From positions 1 to 21,747 of IMG/VR virus record IMGVR_UViG_3300050138_000366: a stretch of DNA of 21,747 bases. One strand, 5' to 3'. Within the stretch, counting starts at the first letter, position 1. Every line of letters starts with the position of its first letter. The DNA comes from a virus. The position numbers and the translations under genes are program-made. Of the stretch, positions 1-7,209 are shown one piece after another. Under the pieces are notes generated by a model, which saw only the letters and a list, made by a program, of their open reading frames with translations, made no database searches and was not told the DNA's origin.

Positions 1-1653
1 GGATCAGATCGCTATCTTTCGGTAGAAATAGCAATGCTATCGCTGGCGCAAACCGTTACCAGTATTACTTACAATGGTGCACTTCTTGAGTTTTTAGGCG
101 CTCAGAATTCTATTACAGGAGCCGCCAGAATTGAGTTATGGGGAATTCCGAATCCAGCATCGGGAACCAATACCATAGCCGTAACGCTGTCTGGGTCTAT
201 AGCCAGTGCGGGCGTGGCATCATCCTATACCGGAGTCAACCAGTCATCCCCCACCGAATCGTTTAACTCGGCACAGGCTACCAACGTAGGAGCGGCAGAC
301 GCCACCGTGACCATTACCACGGTTTCGGATAATTGCTGGATTATTGCGGCGGTGGCAACCGATGATACGTCAATAACCTCCAATAACACATCGCGCAATA
401 AAGTGACTGGTGCCGGTGGTTCAGGGGCTAATAGCGATAATAACGCCGCTAAAACACCAGCCGGAGCTGTTACCATGAGTTGGACAGGTGTGGGGGCTTT
501 GGCAACATGGGCCATATTAGGCATTGCCCTGCGCCCCGTAGCGGATGCGACCTTGGATATAGGATGGTTTCCCATCTACTCCGATCAATCGCGCCTAAAT
601 CTTAAGGTGCAGCGCGACTTTTTCTTCGCTGGCATTCCCAAACTAAACTTTCCTATGCCATGGATACCTCGCTATCCCGATCAGGTCCCATTTTTCAATC
701 AACAAATACCCTCTGGTCAAGTCGTGGAGCCAGTGCAGCCCCTCAATTTCCCTATGCCGTGGTTGCCCAGTTATCCAAATCAGGTTCCCTTTTTTGTCCA
801 ACAGCGCCCTTCTGGACAAGCCACTGAGCCGGTATTTCCACTTAATTTTCCATTAAAGTGGTTGCCCACTTACCCTAATCAAGTACCGTTTTTTGTGCAA
901 CCTGTTGCATCCGGGCAATCTGTTGAGCCCGTGCCATCCGTGGTCGTCAATACTCCATTGCCCTGGCTTCCGATTTATGCTGATACCTATCGACCCTTCA
1001 CGCAGCCATTCCGAAATTTTATATTTGAACCGGTTATCCCGCTTAATCTTCCGTTACCATGGTTGCCCTCCTACCCGAATCAGGTTCCGTTCTTTGTCCA
1101 GCAATTGCCATCTGGCCAAGCTGTAGAGCCCATCCAGCCATTAAATTTCTCCATGCCATGGTTGCCGGAATATACGGATCTGCCTCGCCCGGTTATTCAG
1201 CCATTTAGGAACTCCTTCTTTTCCGGTATTCCGCCGCTTAATTTGCCGATACCATGGCTCCCTTCTTACCCCAACCAAGCCCCATTCTTCGTTCAGCAGA
1301 TTCCCTCTGGGCAATCAGTCGAACCTATTCAGCCGCTCAGCTTTACAACGCCATGGATGCCAAGCTATCCATCGGCCCCATTACCCGTGCCTTCCGTTCA
1401 GGACACCAATGCTGGATTCAGCATCAAGACCGTTACGCCGATAATTAATATAGGGTGGTTTCCGGTCTATCCGGCATCTTATCCGGGTATTCAGCTATCC
1501 GCATCCACATTGGCTGGATTTTTTGGACCACCATTCATTGGCCCTACTCCGCCAGCAAGCGGTTTGGTGTGTCATATTGGCCATATACTTAGCCATCCTG
1601 GAGTGGCTTGCCTTGGATTTGGTGTGGCGACCGACAAGAACGGGAGTATTTAG
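1..1653 (+). CDS. Repeat-rich phage tail/adhesin-like protein (5' partial)
   Basis: The reading frame is open to the first base of the window, so the gene begins upstream and the ATG at 34 is probably internal. The first ~180 residues are a Gly/Ser/Thr/Ala-rich beta-type region (motifs such as TNTIAVTLSG and ASSYTGVNQ) of the kind seen in phage and bacterial surface proteins. The rest is built of about ten degenerate modules of roughly 30-35 residues, each with a W-[LIFM]-P-x-Y core; a typical continuation is YPNQVPFFVQQ-x-PSGQ-x-VEP. The C-terminus (about the last 30 residues) is non-repetitive, with two His and two Cys. There is no transmembrane segment. It lies directly upstream of two tail-fibre-like genes, so a virion-surface, probably tail-associated, role is inferred. 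No enzyme motif is visible. Confidence 0.75.
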   Translation, partial: GSDRYLSVEIAMLSLAQTVTSITYNGALLEFLGAQNSITGAARIELWGIPNPASGTNTIAVTLSGSIASAGVASSYTGVNQSSPTESFNSAQATNVGAADATVTITTVSDNCWIIAAVATDDTSITSNNTSRNKVTGAGGSGANSDNNAAKTPAGAVTMSWTGVGALATWAILGIALRPVADATLDIGWFPIYSDQSRLNLKVQRDFFFAGIPKLNFPMPWIPRYPDQVPFFNQQIPSGQVVEPVQPLNFPMPWLPSYPNQVPFFVQQRPSGQATEPVFPLNFPLKWLPTYPNQVPFFVQPVASGQSVEPVPSVVVNTPLPWLPIYADTYRPFTQPFRNFIFEPVIPLNLPLPWLPSYPNQVPFFVQQLPSGQAVEPIQPLNFSMPWLPEYTDLPRPVIQPFRNSFFSGIPPLNLPIPWLPSYPNQAPFFVQQIPSGQSVEPIQPLSFTTPWMPSYPSAPLPVPSVQDTNAGFSIKTVTPIINIGWFPVYPASYPGIQLSASTLAGFFGPPFIGPTPPASGLVCHIGHILSHPGVACLGFGVATDKNGSI

Positions 1654-1689
1654 GTAGAAGTCAATCGTTTAATAGTGTATTTTTAACCC

Positions 1690-3225
1690 ATGGCCGCCCC
1701 ATCATTATCAATGCAGGTAAACGGACTTCTCCAGGTTTCAGGAGATAACTTTAATACCTATGTGCAAACCGCCGATTCGGTAGCCCAGCTTGCTGCCTTT
1801 GTCGGGGCTGTTGGGATGGGGGTTTACCTGAAGGGGTTTACTACCCCCGGTGATGGTGGGCAGGGAAATTTTTACTGGAACTCTACGGGCACCGGTCCGA
1901 ATGATGGAGGAGTAACGAACATAGTTCCCAGCGGATCGACGGTCGGCTGCTGGACACGCATCCTCGCAACGGGGATAGGTAATGGCACAGTGACCAGCCT
2001 ATCGGTGGTCACGGCAAACGGTGTATCGGGTACGGTTGCTAACCCCACCACCATTCCTGCAATAACCTTAGTGCTTGGAGCCATTACTCCGTCATCGGTT
2101 ACGGCATCGGGTGCTGTTTCCGGGTCGAATTTAATGGGAACCAATACTGGCGATCAAACCATTACCCTGACCGGTCAGGTTACGGGGGCGGGGACCGGAT
2201 CTTTTGCGACAACCCTTGCATCGAACACGGTAACAAGTGCCAATTTCAGGCAAAGTGCAGCCCATTCGGTTGTTGGCAATGCGACAAACGCAACTGGAAA
2301 TGTTACCGATATTAGCGGAACGGCCAATCAAGTCCTTACCGTAAACGCCGCCGGTAACACAGTGGCCTTTCAGAATACCCTTCTCACAATGGGTGTTGTA
2401 ACCGATTCCGGGTCAACATCTTACGGGAATATAATTACCTATAACGCCGGTCCCTACACGCTATCAAATAACACGAGCATTAATAATTGGACTGGTTTCG
2501 AAGCGCAAATGCCAGTTGCCTCTGGGAGTGCTAATTTAGGATTATCCGTAGGATTTAAGGCTATTGGGCATTCTCTGAGTGGAAATACTAGCGCGACCGC
2601 TGGCATTGGGACGTGGGTAACTCCAGCTTCATTCTCTGGAAATGCCAGTATAAGTAATTATTACGGAATACAATTATCTGCCACTTCCGTTAGCAGTGCT
2701 ACCGTCTCCTTTGGCAGCGATTATAAATCGCTTGCCACCATGGTCAGTCTGTCGAACGGTGCCGTAGTAACTAATTCTTATGGATATCAAGTTACGATGC
2801 CAACTCTTGCTGGCACATCAGTCCTGTCCAATGCTTACGGGGTTAGGGTTGATTCGCCGACAGTTCCCGGAACGGCTACCTTAACCAGTGCTTACGGACT
2901 GTATATTGATAATATGGGTGCTGCCGGTATAGCGACATCGAAAGCCATAAATATCCAAGCGCAATCCGGGTCCACCACAAATTGGGATTTGTTTATTGCC
3001 GATGGGTTTTATGTTAAATCAGATGGCACCGTAACGCATGGCAATGCAGCTCTAGTGACGACTGCGACAACCGGACTGCTATGGTTGGAATCATGTCCAG
3101 GTGCTCCTACAGGCGCGGCAGCTGCTCCCTATACTTTAGCCGCTGCCATGGTGTATGACTCTACGAACAACAAAATTTATGTGCGTTGTAATGGAACTTG
3201 GCGCTCAACAGCGGCATTAACATAA
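1690..3225 (+). CDS. Tail fibre-like protein, paralogue of the 3394-4425 product
   Basis: A 511-residue protein. Residues 1-~95 form a head that recurs in the gene at 3394 (QVNGLLQVSGDN, GDGGQG-x-FYWN, DGGVT, GCWTRI). This resembles the N-terminal virion-attachment segment of phage tail spikes and fibres. The middle has the NTGDQTITLTGQVTGAGTG-type tail-fibre motif. The C-terminal half has about four loosely repeated units ending in (A/S)YG-(L/V/Y)-x-(I/V/L), probably a repetitive beta fibre, and it ends with KIYVRCNGTWRSTAAL, a compact cap-like sequence. The ATG at 1690 is supported by alignment with the start of the paralogue, although its ribosome site is weak. Likely role: receptor binding or a side fibre. 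No depolymerase catalytic residues could be identified. Confidence 0.8.
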   Translation: MAAPSLSMQVNGLLQVSGDNFNTYVQTADSVAQLAAFVGAVGMGVYLKGFTTPGDGGQGNFYWNSTGTGPNDGGVTNIVPSGSTVGCWTRILATGIGNGTVTSLSVVTANGVSGTVANPTTIPAITLVLGAITPSSVTASGAVSGSNLMGTNTGDQTITLTGQVTGAGTGSFATTLASNTVTSANFRQSAAHSVVGNATNATGNVTDISGTANQVLTVNAAGNTVAFQNTLLTMGVVTDSGSTSYGNIITYNAGPYTLSNNTSINNWTGFEAQMPVASGSANLGLSVGFKAIGHSLSGNTSATAGIGTWVTPASFSGNASISNYYGIQLSATSVSSATVSFGSDYKSLATMVSLSNGAVVTNSYGYQVTMPTLAGTSVLSNAYGVRVDSPTVPGTATLTSAYGLYIDNMGAAGIATSKAINIQAQSGSTTNWDLFIADGFYVKSDGTVTHGNAALVTTATTGLLWLESCPGAPTGAAAAPYTLAAAMVYDSTNNKIYVRCNGTWRSTAALT

Positions 3226-3235
3226 TGGAGAAAAT

Positions 3236-3397
3236 ATGACACGATTGATTGAAGACAGCATTCTGGTTCCCCTAATAAATTATTTAGCCACTCGACCCTA
3301 TACCGAGGTCTATCAGGTTTTGCCTATTTTGCAGAAATTGCCTGAATTGCAAGAAAAGCCAATCATGGCGGATAAGCTAGAGGAAGTGACTCCGTGA
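3236..3397 (+). CDS. Small 53-aa protein between the two tail-fibre genes
   Basis: Starts at an ATG 10 nt after the upstream fibre stop, with a GGAG ribosome site at 3227-3230. The protein begins MTRLIEDSILVPLINYLATR and ends in a charged tail. Its stop shares the GTGA overlap with the GTG start of the next fibre gene, so translation of the two is probably coupled. Composition suggests a short amphipathic helical protein (LPILQKLPELQEK). I do not recognise a family. The position suggests an accessory or chaperone-like role for the fibre, which is inference only. Confidence 0.7.
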   Translation: MTRLIEDSILVPLINYLATRPYTEVYQVLPILQKLPELQEKPIMADKLEEVTP

Positions 3398-4425
3398 CAG
3401 CACCGGCTCTAGCGGTACAGCAAAATGGGTTATTGCAGGTTAGCGGCGATAACTACAATACTTATGAGCAGAGCTGCAATGTGGTTGCTGATCTTAAGGG
3501 GTTTATCGGTGTCTCTGGCGTGCAGGTTTATATGCGCGGGTATACCGCTGTTGGCGATGGCGGGCAAGGGCAGTTCTATTGGAATGCGGGTGCGGTAAGT
3601 CCTGTTGATGATGGCGGAGTAACCACCATAGTCCCGAATGGGGCTGCATCGGGATGCTGGACCAGAATTATTGACGCTGTATCGTCTAGTTTACCGGTGG
3701 CGGCTGACGGCAGGAATATACTGGTTTCTGATTTGACCAACACCACGGCAGCGGCAACTTACGATCAGTTCGTTGTAAAGGCCAGCCTGACCGGGAAAGC
3801 CTATTTACTCTCTTCCGGAAATATTACGTTCAACGGCGCAACGACAGGCGCGGGCGGCATGGATACCGGCGCATTGCCTACCAGTGGGTTTGTTTATCTT
3901 TACGTTATCTATAACCCCACCACGTCTATTGCCAGCGTCATAGGAACCACCCTGTCCAGTAACACGATATATAGCAGCAGTCATATGCCTGCCGGGTATA
4001 CCGCCAATGCCTTGATTGGTGTGCTTCTGACCGATGGATCGGCTCATCTCCTCGGAACCCAACAATACGGAAGAGAAGTGTTCTTAGGATCGGCAGTCAG
4101 TATATTTACCAATGCAACAAACGTTAGCGCCCTTACCTCCCAAAGCGTGGCGGCTGCCGTTCCTTCCATAGCAAAGATGTGCAGCGGGTTCTTGACGGTT
4201 GCCCTGGTCGGTAGCGTAACCAACGTTGCTAACGTTGCTGGCAATGCCAGCGGTTTTGGGCAGCAGACAGGCCCCATGTTAACCAGTTCAACGGTCACAA
4301 ATTTAACAAGTCAAACTTGTAATTTCCGTAATTTACCCATTGTTACGGCCCAAGCAATTTACTGGAATACAGGCAATACAGGCGGTTCTACCAATTCCAT
4401 GGGCATAACTAGCTTTACCTTTTAA
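3394..4425 (+). CDS. Tail fibre-like protein, second paralogue
   Basis: A 343-residue protein that begins at a GTG inside the stop of the previous gene (GTGA overlap). Residues 1-~95 copy the head of the 1690-3225 product (QQNGLLQVSGDN, YTAVGDGGQGQFYWN, DDGGVTTIVPNG, GCWTRI), while the remainder is unrelated to that protein. The middle contains a region of the type LLSSGNITFNGATTGAGGMD-TG-LPTSGFVYLYVIYNP, seen in various phage fibre C-terminal halves, followed by a Thr/Asn/Ser-rich beta segment. Same head with a different body suggests that both attach to the same virion site and carry different ligand-binding parts. The last gene of the structural block. Confidence 0.8.
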   Translation: MTAPALAVQQNGLLQVSGDNYNTYEQSCNVVADLKGFIGVSGVQVYMRGYTAVGDGGQGQFYWNAGAVSPVDDGGVTTIVPNGAASGCWTRIIDAVSSSLPVAADGRNILVSDLTNTTAAATYDQFVVKASLTGKAYLLSSGNITFNGATTGAGGMDTGALPTSGFVYLYVIYNPTTSIASVIGTTLSSNTIYSSSHMPAGYTANALIGVLLTDGSAHLLGTQQYGREVFLGSAVSIFTNATNVSALTSQSVAAAVPSIAKMCSGFLTVALVGSVTNVANVAGNASGFGQQTGPMLTSSTVTNLTSQTCNFRNLPIVTAQAIYWNTGNTGGSTNSMGITSFTF

Positions 4426-4459
4426 TACCGTATAGATACCTTAGAACCGAAAGAATACG

Positions 4460-4651
4460 ATGAATGTTCAAGATAGATTAACTGAGCTTGAAAGAGAAAT
4501 AGACGAGTTAAAAAAATGGAAAGCAAGCTGCAACATGCTCATGGCAGGGTGGGGCGGAATTTGCATGGCGGTGTTGACTGCCGGTGGTTTTATAACCGAA
4601 TATTATCAAAATATTAAATCATATCTAATGGCCCTATGGACAGCGAAATGA
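4460..4651 (+). CDS. XhlA-like coiled-coil plus membrane protein (holin-associated)
   Basis: A 63-residue protein. Residues 1-~24 are a charged heptad-like coiled coil (DRLTELEREIDELKKWK). A single hydrophobic segment at about 27-47 follows, then a short polar tail. This layout matches the XhlA/hemolysin-type small phage membrane proteins that work with holin and endolysin. Being two genes upstream of the M15 endolysin supports a lysis role. The ribosome site is poor (AAAGAA upstream). Its stop codon lies inside the first copy of a 24-bp tandem duplication that also carries the next start. Family assignment is by architecture, not by sequence match. Confidence 0.65.
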   Translation: MNVQDRLTELEREIDELKKWKASCNMLMAGWGGICMAVLTAGGFITEYYQNIKSYLMALWTAK

Positions 4652-4679
4652 TTAACCCTATGGACAGCGAAATGATTAA
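4632..4679 (+). repeat. Perfect 24-bp tandem duplication at a gene junction
   Basis: Two adjacent identical 24-base copies (4632-4655 and 4656-4679), each CCCTATGGACAGCG followed by AAATGATTAA. The first copy contains the stop codon of the upstream gene and a potential start of the downstream gene. The second copy supplies a second in-frame start (ATG at 4660) and adds eight residues (MDSEMINP) to the N-terminus. Confidence 0.9.
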
Positions 4680-4824
4680 AATGATAATGGCATTGGAGCT
4701 TATATTTTTCTTTATCGCGGGGGCGCAAATTTCCCAGCACAGGATTAATTGTATCAGAAATGAAGCTCAGGCGGTTTTCTATCTCTCCCTCTCCCCGGAG
4801 GCGCTTAGTCAGATTAGAATATGA
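4636..4824 (+). CDS. Small one-TM protein of the lysis cassette
   Basis: Up to 62 residues. One hydrophobic stretch (MIMALELIFFFIAGAQIS, about residues 16-33) precedes a polar C-terminal part. The start is uncertain: ATGs at 4636, 4660 and 4681 are all in frame, none with a good ribosome site. The first two come from the 24-bp duplication, so the 4681 start is the one that does not depend on it. It ends in an ATGA overlap with the endolysin gene, implying translational coupling. It could be a holin, antiholin or inner-membrane spanin subunit, but no family is recognised. Confidence 0.6.
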   Translation: MDSEMINPMDSEMIKMIMALELIFFFIAGAQISQHRINCIRNEAQAVFYLSLSPEALSQIRI

Positions 4825-5210
4825 CGGATAGCGATGTAAATCATCTCGACCCTATTCTCCTGAAAATATACCGGGAATGGCTTATTGAATGCTATTCTGT
4901 ACCACTCGCAACTAAGGCCATTGTCACATGGCGCTCTTCTGTAGATCAAAATCTAGCCAAGGCCAAACATCTAAGCAATGCCGCTGCTGGACAGTCCCCG
5001 CATAATTATGTTGATGCCCAAGGGAATCCAGCCAGTCGTGCTTTTGACTTTGCAATATTTGATGATGACGGCAAATATATTACCGATGGAACCGATCCGC
5101 GATACAGGCAGGCGGGCGAAATAGGCAAGAAAATGGGGCTAGTTTATGGCGGCGATTGGCAAAAGCCCGATTGGGATCACCTGGAATTGGCTAACTGGAA
5201 AACATCTTGA
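4821..5210 (+). CDS. Endolysin, M15-family L,D-type metallopeptidase
   Basis: A 129-residue zinc peptidase of the M15 (VanY / phage L-alanyl-D-glutamate peptidase) type, predicted to cut peptidoglycan stem peptides at lysis. The zinc ligands are visible as the S-x-H motif at 59-61 (SPH), the SRAFDFAI segment at 72-79 (D76), and the DWDHLEL segment at 117-123 (H120, with D118 as candidate catalytic acid). The full length of about 130 residues is normal for the single-domain phage endolysins of this family, and no signal peptide or cell-wall-binding domain is present, so it would depend on a holin. It overlaps the previous gene by ATGA and is followed 31 nt later by a two-TM holin candidate. 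Confidence 0.88.
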   Translation: MTDSDVNHLDPILLKIYREWLIECYSVPLATKAIVTWRSSVDQNLAKAKHLSNAAAGQSPHNYVDAQGNPASRAFDFAIFDDDGKYITDGTDPRYRQAGEIGKKMGLVYGGDWQKPDWDHLELANWKTS

Positions 5211-5241
5211 CTCCTTATGGAGCGAAGAGGACACTCGCCGT

Positions 5242-5427
5242 ATGATTACTATGCTCGTCCTTACAATTATAGTATTGATATGCTTCTGGATACTCACCGG
5301 GGTTATTAATAGCGCGCCATTTGGTGATGCAAATATCAAGTGGGGGCTATATGCCATTACCGCTCTTATTGCCATCATGGTTATTCTGAGCATTTGGGGC
5401 GTTGTCTCTACGGCATCGCTCCGATAA
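5242..5427 (+). CDS. Two-TM small membrane protein, holin candidate
   Basis: A 61-residue protein with two hydrophobic segments (about residues 3-22 and 31-54) separated by a short polar loop (NSAPFGDANIK). This is the size and topology of a class II phage holin. The frame is open further upstream to an ATG at 5146, but that would overlap the endolysin by 65 nt. The ATG at 5242 has a GAGG site at 5227-5230 and clears the endolysin stop, so it is preferred. It lies immediately after the endolysin. Holin function is inferred from position and topology. Confidence 0.7.
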   Translation: MITMLVLTIIVLICFWILTGVINSAPFGDANIKWGLYAITALIAIMVILSIWGVVSTASLR

Positions 5428-5441
5428 CATAAAATATCACT

Positions 5442-5960
5442 ATGCATGAACAGCCCATACGCATTACGCTCGACTTTTCACATGAACTTAAACACTTTTT
5501 AAAGGAATTATTTATGGCTAAAGACATTTCAGATCGCGTTGATGACATTGCAACTACAGTCAATACGATCAATGCCAATTTAAAAACCCTTATCGCTACC
5601 GGTGTTAAGGTTGACCTAACCCCGGTTACTAATAGCCTTGTCACCATTCAGGATACGGTTAACATTATTCGCGGTGATGTTGAACCTGCCGATCAGGTGC
5701 CGCATGTAACTGGTATTTCCCCGACCAGTGGCTCGGTCAATGGTGGAGAAACCATCACCGTTACCGGCAATAACTTTACCAAGGCCAGCACCGTAGGCGT
5801 TATGTTCGGCACCGTTCCGGGCACCAACCTTGTGGTTGTCAGCGATAGTTCGCTGACCATTACCTCACCTGCTCAGGCTGCCGCTGTGGTTGATGTTACC
5901 GTGGTTGATGCCGCCGGTAGTTCTGCAATTAGTGCTGCTGACCAGTATACGCTCGCCTAA
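5442..5960 (+). CDS. IPT/TIG-domain protein
   Basis: A 172-residue protein (148 if it starts at 5514). After an N-terminal helical part (DRVDDIATTVNTINANLKTL), residues ~88-172 form an Ig-like IPT/TIG domain: the pattern VTGISPTSGSVNGGETITVTGNNF, then a beta-rich stretch ending near VDVTVVDAAG, is characteristic. Such domains decorate phage capsids or tails and bind surfaces. The start is ambiguous: 5442 follows the previous stop by 14 nt but lacks a ribosome site, whereas 5514 has AAAGGA at 5501-5506. The N-terminal extension looks like real protein, so the longer form is listed. A strong terminator follows the stop. Confidence 0.8.
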   Translation: MHEQPIRITLDFSHELKHFLKELFMAKDISDRVDDIATTVNTINANLKTLIATGVKVDLTPVTNSLVTIQDTVNIIRGDVEPADQVPHVTGISPTSGSVNGGETITVTGNNFTKASTVGVMFGTVPGTNLVVVSDSSLTITSPAQAAAVVDVTVVDAAGSSAISAADQYTLA

Positions 5961-5976
5961 TCCAATCGACTCCCCT

Positions 5977-6008
5977 AAGCCCATCTCCTTGACCGGGGGT
6001 GGGCTTTT
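5977..6008 (+). terminator. Rho-independent terminator after the IPT/TIG gene
   Basis: An AAGCCCATCTCC arm pairs with GGGGGTGGGCTTT (about 12 pairs with G-T wobbles) around a TTGACC loop, ending in TTTT. It starts 16 nt after the stop at 5960, closing the lysis/structural transcription unit on the plus strand. Confidence 0.85.
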
Positions 6009-6018
6009 GTCGTATAGT
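5989..6018 (+). promoter_or_regulatory. Sigma-70-like promoter nested in the terminator
   Basis: A -35-like TTGACC at 5989-5994, which is exactly the loop of the terminator hairpin, and a -10-like TATAGT at 6013-6018, separated by 18 nt. It would drive the 111-aa gene at 6049, whose GGAG ribosome site is at 6037-6040. The same two hexamers are used in the promoter of the HTH regulator at 17213, which supports reading it as a real promoter. Confidence 0.6.
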
Positions 6019-6048
6019 GGGTAATTAAACCCCTATGGAGTAAGCAAT

Positions 6049-6384
6049 ATGAGCTGGTGGACCACGATTCGGAACAAAATTGAAGGCAATGTAGACGCTG
6101 TTTTCACCGCTGAAGAGCAGGCGCTTGTCACCTGGGCACATAACCTTCTGGTTCAGATCACCCCGGTTGTTAAGCAGGCCGCTGAGGATGCTGTGGCGGC
6201 TGCTGTAGCGGTTCCGGGCAATGGCGAGGTTAAGGCTGCCGCCGCCCTTGCAACCGCTATTGCAGACCTTAGCAGTAAGGGTGTTCCCATTGTCGTTAAT
6301 GCCATCAAGGGTGCAATTGAAATTGCCTTTGCTAATACCGTGGCCCCGGCTGGTACGGTTCCCATTCCTGCTGCCGCCGCGTGA
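6049..6384 (+). CDS. Ala-rich 111-aa phage protein, unknown function
   Basis: Starts at ATG 6049 with GGAG 8 nt upstream. The N-terminus (MSWWTTIRNKIEGNVDAVF) is amphipathic. The remainder is an Ala/Val-rich helical protein (QAAEDAVAAAVAV, AAAALATAIADLSSKG) with a terminal PIPAAAA tail. It is hydrophobic enough to associate with membranes but has no clear spanning segment free of charged residues. It is placed between two lysis-associated loci, downstream of its own promoter. No family recognised. Confidence 0.7.
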   Translation: MSWWTTIRNKIEGNVDAVFTAEEQALVTWAHNLLVQITPVVKQAAEDAVAAAVAVPGNGEVKAAAALATAIADLSSKGVPIVVNAIKGAIEIAFANTVAPAGTVPIPAAAA

Positions 6385-6459
6385 CAATTTATTCCTTCCT
6401 AAGCTTGCTCTGTCGGTTGTGTGGATTCGCGCAATTGGCAGAGCATTTTTATGCAAAGC

Positions 6460-6675
6460 ATGAAGAAAGGGTGGCGAAAGATGTACGCGATCAGGATAAT
6501 CGGCTTGACGACACTGATGTTTCTAAGCGGGTGCGGGAATACTACAGAGACTAGGCCGGATTGGTGCCAGGACGATAGCCTGATCTTGCCTAGCAGAAAT
6601 GACCAGCTTTCTCCCGGAACGGCCAGGCAGATTGTTCTGCATAATGACCAAGGAAAGGTAGTTTGCGGATGGTAA
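6460..6675 (+). CDS. Small lipoprotein, Rz1-like outer-membrane spanin candidate
   Basis: 71 residues from ATG 6460 (64 from ATG 6481, which has AGAAAGG about 10 nt upstream; longer forms to GTG 6421 are possible). A signal peptide with a basic N-terminus, a hydrophobic core (RIIGLTTLMF) and a lipobox LSGC is followed by a mature lipoprotein of about 46 residues containing two further Cys (in PDWCQDD and VVCGW). This is the profile of phage o-spanins, which fuse the outer membrane to the inner membrane after endolysin action. It sits close to the endolysin and holin genes. A partner i-spanin is not obvious. Spanin function is inferred from size, lipobox and context. Confidence 0.75.
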   Translation: MKKGWRKMYAIRIIGLTTLMFLSGCGNTTETRPDWCQDDSLILPSRNDQLSPGTARQIVLHNDQGKVVCGW

Positions 6676-6688
6676 TTTCATTTCCCCA

Positions 6689-6711
6689 AAAAGTTGGACT
6701 ATCCTACTTTT
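6689..6711. repeat. Short inverted repeat upstream of the 6729 gene
   Basis: AAAAGT-T-GG and CC-T-ACTTTT face each other around an ACTAT loop (6 pairs, one T/T mismatch, 2 pairs) in the 53-nt gap after the lipoprotein stop. It ends in TTTT and so could be a weak bidirectional terminator or an operator. Either reading is tentative. Confidence 0.35.
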
Positions 6712-6728
6712 CAAGATGGTAAGAACTC

Positions 6729-6875
6729 ATGAACGGGACCAAAAAATCAGCCTATTTTCACAATGACCTGTTCCGGTATATAAAAACGGTAATGAAGCGC
6801 GAGGGGTTTAATTTCTCGCAAACGCTGAACTGGATTGTTCGTAAAGCCATGAATGAGGACAAAGGGAGTGATTAA
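6729..6875 (+). CDS. Small 48-aa protein, possible RHH-type DNA binder
   Basis: Starts at ATG 6729 and begins MNGTKKSAYFHNDLFRYIK. The C-terminal pattern FSQTLNWIVRKAMNED looks like the second helix of a ribbon-helix-helix (Arc/CopG-type) fold, but the length is short and the strand part is unusual, so this is a suggestion only. Its last codons overlap the start of the RusA gene (6853), so the two genes are probably co-translated. Confidence 0.6.
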   Translation: MNGTKKSAYFHNDLFRYIKTVMKREGFNFSQTLNWIVRKAMNEDKGSD

Positions 6876-7209
6876 GCTCCACATACCCTTCCCGCCCTCA
6901 TTGAATACGATGTATCCCGGCAAGATAAAGCGTCACAAGAGTAAAAAATATTCAGAGTGGATACGAGAGGCCAATTCCATGCTTTCAGAGCAAAAAATAG
7001 AATATTTTGATTACCCGGTACAGGCCACCTATCGGTTGGGCAAACCCGACAAGCGGGTACGCGATCTTGAAAATTACGCGAAGGCCATTTCTGACTTATT
7101 GGTGTCGTTCCAAATATTAAAGGACGACTCGCTTATACATCGCCTTATTATGGAATGGGATGGCATAGAGGGCGCGGATATAGAGATAATCAAAATGGCG
7201 GAGAATTAG
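6853..7209 (+). CDS. rusA: RusA-family Holliday junction resolvase
   Basis: 118 residues, the standard length of RusA. The N-terminal motif LHIPFPPSLN and the catalytic segment RVRDLENYAKAISDLL...ILKDDSLI (residues 68-95) are typical; D71, D91/D92 and K77 correspond to family active-site positions, while E73 replaces the usual second Asp. It cuts four-way DNA junctions as a dimer, here most likely to resolve recombination or replication intermediates before packaging. A GTG start at 6868 (GAGG upstream) is an alternative that fits the family N-terminus equally well. The gene overlaps the small gene upstream, and its 3' end overlaps the convergent 7190-7447 gene by 20 nt. Confidence 0.88.
   Translation: MRTKGVIKLHIPFPPSLNTMYPGKIKRHKSKKYSEWIREANSMLSEQKIEYFDYPVQATYRLGKPDKRVRDLENYAKAISDLLVSFQILKDDSLIHRLIMEWDGIEGADIEIIKMAEN

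Noticed and set aside
225-575. Antisense 116-codon frame opposite the first tail protein
   Set aside because: Opposite a supported CDS; composition mirrors the Ala/Thr-rich sense strand.
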